Assembly (NCBI RefSeq): GCF_004134905.2
Contig: NZ_SDPQ02000001.1
Coordinates: 682,001 to 746,000 of the forward strand
DNA from: Aeromicrobium ginsengisoli
GTDB lineage: Bacteria > Actinomycetota > Actinomycetes > Propionibacteriales > Nocardioidaceae
Length of the DNA stretch: 64,000 nt
Reading direction: 5' to 3'
Shown: positions 17,561 to 25,987 of the stretch, one piece after another
Numbering within the stretch: position 1 is the first letter of the stretch
Layout of the letters: every line of letters begins with the position of its first letter
Notes under the pieces: generated by a model
What the model saw: the letters and a program-made list of their open reading frames with translations, nothing else
Told to the model about the DNA's origin: nothing
The model's database searches: none
Translations under genes and position numbers: made by a program

Positions 17561-18796
17561 TCAGGTGAGCAGCCGTCGGCCCAGCCAGTCCTGGTGATCC
17601 CGTACGCCGGGGAGGGCGAAGAAGTAGCCACCCCCGAACGGCGAGACGTAGTCGACGAGAGGCTCGTCGGCGAGGCGCTTCTGGATCGCGACGAACTGGC
17701 GCTCCAGGTCGGCGTTGAAGCACGTGAAGATCAGGCCCATGTCGAGGTTGCCGTTGGCATCCGTGCCGCCGTCGTAGTTGTAGCCGCGACGCAGGATCTG
17801 CTGCTTCTTGGCGTGCGCCGTGTGCGGGTTGGCGAGGCGGATGTGCGCGTCCATCTGGATCACCTCGCCGGAGGGATCGGCGGCGTAGTCGGGGACATCG
17901 TGCTCCTTGGAGCCCGTGAGCGGCGCACCGCTGTCGCGCCGGCGACCGAAGATGTTCTCCTGCTCGCGGATCGAGATGCGGTCCCAGAACTCCACGAGCA
18001 TCCGGATCTGACGCACCACGTGATAGCTGCCGCCGTCGACCCAGTCCGGCTCGTCGCCGCCGGACCGGGTCCAGACCAGCTGGTTCATCAGCGAGGCGTC
18101 CGCGGTCGACGGGTTGGCCGTGCCGTCGCGGAAGCCCATGAGGTTGCGTGACGAGCCCGCCGGTCGCGGCGGCGAGTGGAAGCCGTCGCGGCGCCAGCGC
18201 ACCTGCATCGCCCCGCGAGTGGCGCGGGTGATCTCGCGCAGCGCATGCAGCGTCGTGTCCTGGTGGTGCCCGCAGATCTGCAGGAGCAGGTCGCCGTCAC
18301 ACACCGCGCGGTCGAGGTCGTCGTTGGGGAAGTCCTCCATACGGCGCAGCCGTGCGGGCTTGCGGTCGGCCAGGCCGAATCGGTCGTCGAACAGCGACGC
18401 GCCGACCGACGTCGTGATCGTCAGCCCGTCGGACGGGACCACCGGGCCGAGCACACCGGAGTCCGACGGCGGTGTGGCGAGACCGGTGTCCGGCGGGGTC
18501 CCACCCTTCGTCAGCGAGCGGGCCGTCGACGTGATCGTGCGGAACAGGTCGACGAGCTCCGCCTTGGACGACGCCGTGACGTCGAGCGCCACGTAGCTCG
18601 CCTGCGCCTGAGCCGGCGTGAGGATGCCGCGCTGGTGCACGCCCTCGAAGGCGTACTGATGGGAGGCGGTGTCGGTCGCCGCACTCGCCGATCGCGGCAG
18701 GAGCGTTGAGCCCGCCGCCACAGCGACCGCTCCGGCCGCAGCCCCGCCGAGGAGGTTGCGACGGCTGACTCCGGTGACCTCGGGATCGCGCCTCAC
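17561..18796 (-). CDS. efeB: DyP-type heme peroxidase, EfeB
   Basis: This 411-residue protein has a twin-arginine signal (SRRNLLGG then Ala-rich, ending SASAA). The DyP domain carries the GFRDGTANP distal motif with catalytic Asp, and a proximal His region near VIQMDAHIRLANP. EfeB works with EfeO in EfeUOB iron uptake, as peroxidase or deferrochelatase. GTG 18796 overlaps the efeO stop as GTGA, so translation is coupled. Confidence 0.95.
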   Translation of the reverse strand: MRRDPEVTGVSRRNLLGGAAAGAVAVAAGSTLLPRSASAATDTASHQYAFEGVHQRGILTPAQAQASYVALDVTASSKAELVDLFRTITSTARSLTKGGTPPDTGLATPPSDSGVLGPVVPSDGLTITTSVGASLFDDRFGLADRKPARLRRMEDFPNDDLDRAVCDGDLLLQICGHHQDTTLHALREITRATRGAMQVRWRRDGFHSPPRPAGSSRNLMGFRDGTANPSTADASLMNQLVWTRSGGDEPDWVDGGSYHVVRQIRMLVEFWDRISIREQENIFGRRRDSGAPLTGSKEHDVPDYAADPSGEVIQMDAHIRLANPHTAHAKKQQILRRGYNYDGGTDANGNLDMGLIFTCFNADLERQFVAIQKRLADEPLVDYVSPFGGGYFFALPGVRDHQDWLGRRLLT

Positions 18797-19977
18797 GAGG
18801 TCCTCCTCGGGTCGCAGATCGCCGCGACGGGTGCGAGCAGCTCGAGCGTCGCGTCGATCTGGGCGTTGACCTTCTCCCGCTGGCTGCGGGTCAGGGCCGA
18901 GAGCGGGGTCCACTCACCGTCGGCGCCCTGGAACGTACGAATCAGGTGCTGGGAGGTGTCGAGCGCGCGCTCGGTCGCCGCGAGGTCGGGATAGCGCTCC
19001 GCGAGGATCGTGCGGAGCGGCTCCAGGGCCTCGCGCGTGCCGGTCAGGTTGGCGTCGACGGTCGCCAGGGCGGTGTGACTGCCCGCGTCGGTCCGCCCGG
19101 TGAGCTCGAACTCGAGGGCGTTCTCGAGGATCTCGTGCGACCGCAGACCGATGTCGACCGGATCGACCCGCCCGCTCACGAACGCCGACCGCAGGTCCGA
19201 GACCGACCGCACGAGCCGGGAGGCGTACGGGGTGATGTCGCTCGCCGGCGCGCCACCGTAGAGCAGGGCTTCGATGCGATGGAAGCCCTCGAGGTGGTGG
19301 TCCTGCCTCGCTGTCTTGCCGGGCGCGGGTAGCCCGTTGATTGCTCCGTCGAGGTCGCCGAACGCGCCATAGGCGGCGCCCAACGTCTCGTACGTCTGAT
19401 GGGCGGCGAGCCAGCTGGCCCGGGCCGAGGCGAGGTCGCCGGCCTTGAGGTCCGTCTCGAGCTGCTGCACCTGCGTCTGGAGCACGGGCAGCCTGCCTCG
19501 GACCCAGGTCTGGTACGACTTCAGCGCCGGGATCAGCTCGTTGCGGGTCACCGGCTTCAACGGAGGCGTCGCACCGGCTACGTCCTTGGAGCCGGTGATC
19601 GTGACCTTGGCGCCGAGGGCGGCCTCGCCGTCCGACGGCAGGCACACGAACCGGTAGGTCCCGTTCCCGAGAGTCACAGTGGCCTGTTGGCGAGCGTCAG
19701 CGCCCAGGCTCTCGACGTCGAGGTAGAGCGCACCTGTGGCCGCGTTCTCGAGATGAACCTCCTCGCCGGCGACGGTCGTGTTGTGCAGCTCGAACGTCTG
19801 GCGCCCACCGTGTGGGGACGCCCAGCCCTTGCCGCAGTCGTCGACGCCCGCCGAGATGCGCACAGCCGACGAGGCGCTTGAAGCGGCCGATTCGCTCGGC
19901 CCGCCGCACGCCGTCAGCGCGAGAGTCGCGCCGAAGATCCCCGCCAGAACTCCCCTGCGAGAGTCGATCGACCGCAT
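18793..19977 (-). CDS. efeO: Iron-uptake lipoprotein EfeO (cupredoxin + M75 domain)
   Basis: This 394-residue protein begins with a lipoprotein signal ending in the lipobox LTAC (about residue 23). A cupredoxin-like domain (residues 40-130, with TFELHNT and YRFVCLPSDGE) comes next, followed by a C-terminal imelysin/M75 helical domain with the HxxE motif in LEGFHRIEALLYGG. EfeO binds periplasmic or extracytoplasmic iron and passes it to the permease EfeU. No efeU gene lies beside it in this window. A long inverted repeat precedes the start. Confidence 0.93.
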   Translation of the reverse strand: MRSIDSRRGVLAGIFGATLALTACGGPSESAASSASSAVRISAGVDDCGKGWASPHGGRQTFELHNTTVAGEEVHLENAATGALYLDVESLGADARQQATVTLGNGTYRFVCLPSDGEAALGAKVTITGSKDVAGATPPLKPVTRNELIPALKSYQTWVRGRLPVLQTQVQQLETDLKAGDLASARASWLAAHQTYETLGAAYGAFGDLDGAINGLPAPGKTARQDHHLEGFHRIEALLYGGAPASDITPYASRLVRSVSDLRSAFVSGRVDPVDIGLRSHEILENALEFELTGRTDAGSHTALATVDANLTGTREALEPLRTILAERYPDLAATERALDTSQHLIRTFQGADGEWTPLSALTRSQREKVNAQIDATLELLAPVAAICDPRRTS

Positions 19978-19982
19978 CCTGA

Positions 19983-20038
19983 TTTCGTCCTGTCCGAGAG
20001 CTCATGGCTGACTGCCACAAGAAGGTTGCAGGACGAAA
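19983..20038. promoter_or_regulatory. Perfect 10-bp inverted repeat upstream of efeO
   Basis: TTTCGTCCTG (19983-19992) and CAGGACGAAA (20029-20038) are exact inverted copies 36 nt apart, starting 5 bp upstream of the efeO ATG. They could form an mRNA leader hairpin or paired half-sites for a regulator. The sequence does not look like a DtxR/IdeR box. Confidence 0.45.
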
Positions 20039-20121
20039 CCACGGCTTTCCAAACCAGAACGGGCCTTCTCGCCGACCCTTCGGCAAGCGTTCACCCGGTG
20101 GTCATCTGGGGCGCCGACAGT

Positions 20122-22233
20122 TCAGGCGACGACCGCAAGGGCCAGTGGGAGCACCGAGCCGGAACCGTGGCGGCGCAGCTCTCGCGCAGCGACCGTCATC
20201 GACCAGCGACTGTCGATGCGATCGTCGACCAGGAGCACCGGCTGGCCGGCCAGAGCCGACAAGCCAGACGCGAGCTGATCGCTGACGCCGAACGTTCCCC
20301 ACACGTCGGCGAGCCGGTAGGCGCTGTTGCCGCCCGGGCCACCGCGCGAGCCCTCCCCGAGCTGGTCGAGCGATCCGAGGTCCTCGAGCCGCCCGATCCG
20401 CGCGATGCCACGCGCCAGTGAGTCGACGAGCTCGGGATGCGACCTCGACGGCATGCTGACGACGGCGGCGGGTCGTTGCACCCAGCCCCAGTCCTTGAGC
20501 ACCCGGACACACGCGCCGAGCAGCTCGTCAGTGACCGGCGCGTCGGCAACGCCGGGCGAGAACAGCTCACGCAGCACGCCACCCCAGCCGAGGTCCGTCA
20601 GTCGGGCAACCGCGCGGCCGGGCTCGAATCGTTCGTCCTCGGGGATCTTGCCCTTGGCCTCGACGCCCAGTCGGGTGGCACCGGTCGGCCACTGGGCCCG
20701 CGGCTCGATCTCGACACCGACCTTGTCGAGGGTGCTGGAGGCCACGCGTGCCGCATCGTCGGCGACGTCAGTGGGGAACCACGGTGTGGCGCAGTTGTCG
20801 CATCGCCCGCACGGCGCGGCCGTCGGATCGTCGAGGTCGCGCTGCAGGATCTCCATGCGGCAGGTCGAGGCGCGCTCGTAGTCGATCATCGACTTCTGCT
20901 CGGCGGCGCGCGCCTCGGCGATGCGTTCGTAGCGCTCCCGGTCGTACGTCCACGGCTGCCCGGTCGCGATCCATCCGCCCTGGACGCGGCGCACGGCCCC
21001 GTCGACGTCGAGCACCTTGAGCAGCAGCTCCAGCGGCGTGCGCCGGATGTTGACGAGTGCCTCGAGCGCAGGCGTCGACAGCGGGGTGTCGCTGAGCTCG
21101 CCGATCACCGCGGCGGCCCGCTCCTCGCTCGGCATCGACGAGGTGGCGAAGTAGTGCCAGATCTCGGCGTCCTCGCGCCCCGGGAGCAGCAGGACGTCGG
21201 CGTTGTCGGTGGCGCGGCCCGCACGGCCGACCTGTTGGTAGTAGGCGACCGGCGACGACGGTGCGCCGAGGTGGATCACGAAGCCGAGGTCGGGCTTGTC
21301 GAACCCCATGCCGAGCGCACTGGTGGCAACCAGGGCCTTGAGCTCGTTGCCCTTGAGCTGTCGCTCGAGCTCCTCGCGCTGCTCGGGGTCTGTGCGGCCG
21401 GTGTAGGCACGCACGGCGTGACCGCCCTCGCGCAGGAGTCGCGCTGTGTCTTCGGCCGCCGAGACGGTCAGCGCGTAGATGATGCCGCTGCCCGGCAGCT
21501 CGGCGAGGTGGCTCAACAGCCAGCCCAACCGGTCGCGCGAACCGGTCAGCTCGAGGACACCGAGACGCAAGGACGTACGGGCGAGGGAGCCGCGGATCGT
21601 CGTGACCTGGTCGACGGACCCGAGCTGCTCCGCGACGTCGGTCACGACGCGGGCGTTGGCCGTCGCCGTGGTGGCGAGCACTGGCAGGTCGTCAGGCAGC
21701 CGGCCGATCAGCTCGGCAAGCCGGCGATAGTCCGGCCGGAAGTCGTGACCCCAGTCGGAGATGCAGTGCGCCTCGTCGATCACGAGCATGCCCATGCGGT
21801 CGATCAGCGCGGGCAGCTGCTCGTCACGGAAACGCGGGTTGTTGAGCCGCTCGGGCGACACCAGCAGCACATCGACCTCGTCGGCGGCGAGCTTGGCCTG
21901 GGTGTCCTCCCACTCGTGCGGGTTGGCCGAGTTGATCGCCACGGCTCGTACGCCCGCGCGTGACGCAGCCGCGACCTGGTCGCGCATCAGCGCCAGCAGC
22001 GGCGAGACCAGCAGGGTCGGCCCGGCACCGCGCTGTCGCAGGAGCAGCGTCGCGATGAAGTAGACCGCCGACTTGCCCCAACCGGTCCGCTGCACGACGA
22101 GCGCCCGTCGCCGGTCGTCGACGAGCGCCTGGATCGCCTCGAGCTGACCGTCGTGGAAGACCGCGTCGTCGCGCCCGGTCAGCTTGCGCAGCGCAGTGGT
22201 GGCATCCAGCTCGGTGCTCGTCGTCGAAGGCAT
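20122..22233 (-). CDS. recQ: RecQ family ATP-dependent DNA helicase with phosphoribosyltransferase-like C-terminal tail
   Basis: This 703-residue SF2 helicase has Walker [13 protein letters not shown], Walker [20 protein letters not shown], motif III ATTATAN, and motif [12 protein letters not shown] RecQ zinc site follows, with Cys residues in STCRMEI and CGRCDNC. No HRDC domain is visible. The last ~100 residues end in [14 protein letters not shown] and [15 protein letters not shown]. This resembles the PRPP-loop region of ComF-type phosphoribosyltransferases, but with SRW where the loop usually reads TG. Role: DNA unwinding in repair; the tail's role is unknown. Confidence 0.92.
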   Translation of the reverse strand: MPSTTSTELDATTALRKLTGRDDAVFHDGQLEAIQALVDDRRRALVVQRTGWGKSAVYFIATLLLRQRGAGPTLLVSPLLALMRDQVAAASRAGVRAVAINSANPHEWEDTQAKLAADEVDVLLVSPERLNNPRFRDEQLPALIDRMGMLVIDEAHCISDWGHDFRPDYRRLAELIGRLPDDLPVLATTATANARVVTDVAEQLGSVDQVTTIRGSLARTSLRLGVLELTGSRDRLGWLLSHLAELPGSGIIYALTVSAAEDTARLLREGGHAVRAYTGRTDPEQREELERQLKGNELKALVATSALGMGFDKPDLGFVIHLGAPSSPVAYYQQVGRAGRATDNADVLLLPGREDAEIWHYFATSSMPSEERAAAVIGELSDTPLSTPALEALVNIRRTPLELLLKVLDVDGAVRRVQGGWIATGQPWTYDRERYERIAEARAAEQKSMIDYERASTCRMEILQRDLDDPTAAPCGRCDNCATPWFPTDVADDAARVASSTLDKVGVEIEPRAQWPTGATRLGVEAKGKIPEDERFEPGRAVARLTDLGWGGVLRELFSPGVADAPVTDELLGACVRVLKDWGWVQRPAAVVSMPSRSHPELVDSLARGIARIGRLEDLGSLDQLGEGSRGGPGGNSAYRLADVWGTFGVSDQLASGLSALAGQPVLLVDDRIDSRWSMTVAARELRRHGSGSVLPLALAVVA

Positions 22234-22288
22234 GACCCCACTGTGTCAGCCGACCCCGACACCGCGCTCCGGCTGTCCACAGCGGCCC

Positions 22289-23488
22289 TCAGCTGATCGG
22301 CGGGATCTGCACGATGACCTGCGGCCAAGCCCGCTGCCCCGTGCGTTCGATCCTCAGCAGCGCCTGCGTCTTGTCGTCATTCATCGCGTCGAACGCGGTG
22401 TTGCTGGGGAACGCCTTCACGGCGCGGGACTCCAGGTCGACGAGAAACATTCGACCAGCGCCACCGTCATCGGTCATCGTGACACCGATCCAGGGACCGA
22501 TGGACAAGACGTCACGGGGAACCGAGTCGGCGTCCGCCTCGACTGGGAACGGTTGAAGGACTGTCGTCCTGCCGGCCGTCTCGGTGATCGTGAGCAAGGC
22601 GTCATCTACGAAGGTGTCACCTTCCACGTTGTACGGCTCGCCCATGCACAAGGTCTCGAACGACTCGGTGAACTCGGCTCCGCAGAAGCCCTGCTCCTTC
22701 GCACGTGGGCTGACCGGCGCCGACTTCGTCTCGCCGGTCTCGAGGTCGCGGCTGAATTGCTTGTCCTTGACCTCGTACGTCAGGGAGTCGGCGGCAAGCG
22801 TCACCCATTTTCCGCCCTTGACGAGCACCTTGGCCGGAGCCGAGCCGTCGACGGGCACGGCGTGCACCGCGGCGTTCCCGCGATCGCGCGTCCGGCAGCA
22901 CGCGAACCTGCTGAAGTACACCGTGTCGCCCCTCACGACCAGGTCCTCGCCTCCGTTCATGATTCCGGCCGGGTCGTCCGCGCTGAACAGCTGCGCCACC
23001 TTCTTGCTGCGTCTGTCGTACGAGTAGATCGCGACCGCGGAGCTGCTGGCGGTGGTCTCGGGCGACTCCAGCCACACCACGAAGTCACCCGAGCTGACGA
23101 TGCTCCATATCTGCGTGTTCCTTTCGCGCCTGCGGGAGTCCAGGACCGTGAACTCCTTCGTCGCCAGGTCGTAGAGCACTGCAGACGCCTGGGACGAGAA
23201 GCCATCCATCCCACCGCTCGCCGGGTCCTCTGGCAGCGAAACGCTTCCCAAGACCTTCCCGTCGGCCGTGAAGCCTCGAAAGTACGTGTCCTGCTGGTGG
23301 AACGTGCTCGGCAGCGTTGCGACGACCTTCAGGTCCGCGCCGAGCTTCAGCGTCGCGGCTTTGGCGGGATCGATCGTGCGCACGACCGGCTTGTTCGGCT
23401 TCGGCCGGGGAGCCGCATCGGAGCCGGACGTGCATGCAGCCAGGCAGGCAACCGCCACGGCGCCGATGACAAGCTCACGCACACGCAT
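22289..23488 (-). CDS. Secreted lipoprotein, probable beta-propeller
   Basis: This 399-residue protein has a lipoprotein signal (VRELVIG..., lipobox LAAC near residue 18). It then shows repeating beta-type blocks resembling propeller blades (AVLYDLATKEFTVLD, VAIYSYDRRSKKVAQL, TVYFSRFACC, RMFLVDLESRAVKAFP). I recognise no specific family. ATG 23488 places the signal at the N-terminus; the in-frame start at 23542 would bury it. Two Cys-rich spots (ACCRTR, LCMGE) may form disulfides. Confidence 0.75.
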   Translation of the reverse strand: MRVRELVIGAVAVACLAACTSGSDAAPRPKPNKPVVRTIDPAKAATLKLGADLKVVATLPSTFHQQDTYFRGFTADGKVLGSVSLPEDPASGGMDGFSSQASAVLYDLATKEFTVLDSRRRERNTQIWSIVSSGDFVVWLESPETTASSSAVAIYSYDRRSKKVAQLFSADDPAGIMNGGEDLVVRGDTVYFSRFACCRTRDRGNAAVHAVPVDGSAPAKVLVKGGKWVTLAADSLTYEVKDKQFSRDLETGETKSAPVSPRAKEQGFCGAEFTESFETLCMGEPYNVEGDTFVDDALLTITETAGRTTVLQPFPVEADADSVPRDVLSIGPWIGVTMTDDGGAGRMFLVDLESRAVKAFPSNTAFDAMNDDKTQALLRIERTGQRAWPQVIVQIPPIS

Positions 23489-23507
23489 GCCGCATCGTGG
23501 CACCGAT

Positions 23508-24290
23508 TCAGCGGGCTCGTACGCCAATCGCGACAGTTCCATCGACGTCGTCGGCGCGCCGCACCTCCGCCGTCAGTCCACCTTCACGGAATGCCGCAAC
23601 CGTCAGGGGCGCCTGCTCCCTGCTCGTCTCGATCAAGAGGCGTCCCCCGGGGGCCAGCCATTCAGCCGCGCCGGCGGCGACTCGCCGCTGGATGTCGACG
23701 CCATCCATTCCCCCGTCGAGCGTCACGTGAGGCTCGTGCTCGCGAGCCTCCGGCGGCATGAGCGCGATGGCCTCGGTCGGCACGTACGGCGCATTGACCA
23801 CGAGCAGGTCGACGCGTCCCCGCAGTGATGCCGGCAGCGGTTCGTAAAGGTCGCCCTCGAGCACCCGCCCACCGAGCGGCTCGACATTGCGGCGCGCACA
23901 CCTCACGGCGGCGGGCTCGACGTCCGACGCATACAGCTCCACGCCGCCCAATGCAGCGTGGATCGCAGCGCCGACCGCGCCCGTCCCGCAACACAGGTCG
24001 AGCACGACCGCGCCCGTACGCCCGACAGCGACCGCCTCGCGGACCACCACCTCAGTACGCCTCCGCGGCACGAACACGCCAGCCTCCACCGCGATGCGCA
24101 GACCGCAGAACTCCGCCCAGCCGACGATGACCTCGAGCGGCAGGCCGGTGATCCGCCGCTCGATCATCGACTCCAGATCCTCGGGCGTTCGCGCCTCGGC
24201 GACGAGCAGCGCGGCCTCGTCCTCGGCGAACACGCTGCCCGCCGCGCGAAGCCGCGCAGCGATGTCGCTCGCGCGTCCGGCTTGAGTCAT
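23508..24290 (-). CDS. HemK/PrmC-like putative protein N5-glutamine methyltransferase
   Basis: This 260-residue protein has a SAM-binding loop VLDLCCGTGAVGAAI (about residue 95), DVEPAAVRCARRN, and the catalytic-type motif read as VNAPYV. PrmC itself has NPPY; the Ala at the first Pro position marks the actinobacterial paralogue group often annotated as putative N5-glutamine methyltransferase. The target is unknown and may not be release factors. ATG 24290 is chosen by family length. It is divergent from the tetR gene. Confidence 0.85.
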   Translation of the reverse strand: MTQAGRASDIAARLRAAGSVFAEDEAALLVAEARTPEDLESMIERRITGLPLEVIVGWAEFCGLRIAVEAGVFVPRRRTEVVVREAVAVGRTGAVVLDLCCGTGAVGAAIHAALGGVELYASDVEPAAVRCARRNVEPLGGRVLEGDLYEPLPASLRGRVDLLVVNAPYVPTEAIALMPPEAREHEPHVTLDGGMDGVDIQRRVAAGAAEWLAPGGRLLIETSREQAPLTVAAFREGGLTAEVRRADDVDGTVAIGVRAR

Positions 24291-24351
24291 GGCGACATCG
24301 TTCCACGCAGGACCGCACCCGAGTCGCGAGCTGGCGGACTGACTGGTTCTG

Positions 24352-24363
24352 TACCTACTGGTA
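24352..24363. promoter_or_regulatory. Possible TetR operator upstream of tetR-gap
   Basis: TACCTACTGGTA is a short dyad (TACC/GGTA) placed in the promoter spacer, just ahead of the TAGGCT -10 box (24368-24373). This is where an autoregulating TetR would bind. The dyad is short, so this is a suggestion. Confidence 0.35.
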
Positions 24364-24379
24364 TGTATAGGCTGTCCGC

Positions 24380-24964
24380 ATGAGCTCCCGTGACCTGTTG
24401 GTCGAGACCATGAGCCAGCTCCTGTGGGAGCGCGGCTACGCCGACACGAGTCCCCGCGACGTACGCCAGAGATCGGGCGTGGGACAGGGCAGCATGTATC
24501 ACCACTTCCCCACCAAGCGGGACCTCGCGCTCGCGGCCCTTGAGCGCAATGTCGCTGACGCGCTGCCGGCGACCTCGGACCTCGATGGTCCGGGCGATCC
24601 GCTGGCACGGATCGAGGCCTATCTGACCCGCGAGCGTGACGCCCTCAAGGGCTGCAAGGTCGGCCGCATGACGCAGGACCCGCAGGTTCGCGAGGACCCC
24701 GTCCTGCTCGCTCCCGTGGCGCGCGCCTTCGCCCAGACGCACGCCAGCTGGACGAGCGTGCTGCGCGAGGCGATCGCCGCCGGCCAGCTGCAGGACGGCC
24801 TCGACCCCGAACGGCTCGCGCGGACCCTGATGTCGGTGATTCAGGGCGGCTACGTGCTCGCCATCGCCCAACAGGACCCGGCGCCGTTCGAGCAGGCCTG
24901 CGCCGGCGCCATCGACCTGCTGCATGCAGCAGCGCCCAGCACCACGATCCCAAGGAGACCCTGA
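24380..24964 (+). CDS. TetR/AcrR family transcriptional regulator
   Basis: This 194-residue protein has an N-terminal helix-turn-helix (LLWERGYADTSPRDV, then VGQGSMYHHFPTKRDLA) typical of TetR. The C-terminal ligand domain contains a KVGRMTQDPQV stretch. ATG 24380 follows TAGGCT by 6 nt (leaderless). Its stop lies 1 nt before the gap start codon, so the two genes form an operon; an effector related to that operon is plausible but unknown. Confidence 0.92.
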   Translation: MSSRDLLVETMSQLLWERGYADTSPRDVRQRSGVGQGSMYHHFPTKRDLALAALERNVADALPATSDLDGPGDPLARIEAYLTRERDALKGCKVGRMTQDPQVREDPVLLAPVARAFAQTHASWTSVLREAIAAGQLQDGLDPERLARTLMSVIQGGYVLAIAQQDPAPFEQACAGAIDLLHAAAPSTTIPRRP

Positions 24965-24965
24965 C

Positions 24966-25973
24966 ATGACCGTACGCATCGGCATCAACGGATTCGGCCG
25001 GATCGGCCGCAGCTACCTGCGCGCCGCCCTCGCCAACGACGCGGACGTCGAGGTCGTCGCGGTCAACGACCTCACTGACGCGCGTACGTTGGCGACTCTG
25101 CTCGAGTGGGACTCGATCTCCGGCCACCTCGATGGCGTCGGAGCCGACGACGGCGCCATCACCCTCGGCGACAAGCGCATGACCGTCTTCGCGGAGCCCG
25201 ATCCGGCTGCCATCTCGTGGGGTGACGTCGGCGCCGACATCGTGATCGAGTCGACCGGCCGCTACACCGACGGCGAGACCGCAGCAGCCCACCTCAAGGG
25301 CGGCGCGAAGAAGGTCATCGTCTCGGCACCGGCGAAGGGCGACGTGCCGACGTTCGTCCTCGGCGTGAACGACGACGCGCTCGACCCGGACTCGTACGAC
25401 GTCTTCTCCAACGGCTCGTGCACGACGAACTCGCTGGCGCCGCTGGCGAAGGTGCTCAACGACTCGTTCGGCATCGAGTCGGGCCTCATGACGACGATCC
25501 ACGCCTACACCGGCGACCAGCGGCTGCACGACGCACCGCACTCGGACCTGCGACGGGCGCGCGCGGCCGCGCTGTCGATCATCCCGACGTCGTCGGGTGC
25601 GGCCAGCACGATCGGCAAGATCATCCCCGAGCTCGACGGCCTCCTGACCGGGGCGTCGCTGCGCGTCCCGGTGCCGGTCGGCTCGATCACCGACTTCACC
25701 GTGGTGCTGAAGCAGGCAGCCAGCGCCGACGAGGTCAACGCGGCGTTCCGCGAAGCGGCCGCGTCGGAGGCGCTGGAACGCTATCTCCAGTACTCCGAGG
25801 CGCCGCTCGTCTCCGCCGACATCGTCGGCAACCCGCACTCGTCGATCTTCGACGCACCGCTGACCGAAGCGGTCGGCCGGCAGGTCAAGGTGCTCGGCTG
25901 GTACGACAACGAGTGGGGTTTCTCCAACCGCCTCGTGGAGTTCTCCGAGCGGATCGGCACAGCTGTCGCCTGA
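24966..25973 (+). CDS. gap: Type I glyceraldehyde-3-phosphate dehydrogenase
   Basis: The enzyme oxidises and phosphorylates glyceraldehyde 3-phosphate with NAD(P)+. It has 335 residues: the Rossmann start IGINGFGRIGR, catalytic Cys in NGSCTTNSLAP (usually NASCTTN), HAYTGDQRLHD and WYDNEWGFSNR. ATG 24966 has AAGGAGA upstream and sits 1 nt after the tetR stop. Pairing with a TetR regulator, rather than pgk and tpiA, suggests a conditionally expressed second GAPDH (inference). Confidence 0.94.
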   Translation: MTVRIGINGFGRIGRSYLRAALANDADVEVVAVNDLTDARTLATLLEWDSISGHLDGVGADDGAITLGDKRMTVFAEPDPAAISWGDVGADIVIESTGRYTDGETAAAHLKGGAKKVIVSAPAKGDVPTFVLGVNDDALDPDSYDVFSNGSCTTNSLAPLAKVLNDSFGIESGLMTTIHAYTGDQRLHDAPHSDLRRARAAALSIIPTSSGAASTIGKIIPELDGLLTGASLRVPVPVGSITDFTVVLKQAASADEVNAAFREAAASEALERYLQYSEAPLVSADIVGNPHSSIFDAPLTEAVGRQVKVLGWYDNEWGFSNRLVEFSERIGTAVA

Positions 25974-25987
25974 CCTGGCAGGTCAGG
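25969..25987. terminator. Bidirectional hairpin spanning both stop codons
   Basis: CCTGACCT and AGGTCAGG form a perfect 8-bp stem with a GGC loop. The stop codon of gap (25971-25973) lies in one arm and that of the cyclase (25983-25985) in the other. It is a compact two-way terminator candidate between convergent genes; no T-tract is present. Confidence 0.55.

Noticed and set aside
14579..18151. 1190-codon plus-strand open frame across NIF3, phospholipase and efeB
   Set aside because: It has low-complexity Arg/Val/Gly composition and runs antisense to three well-supported genes.
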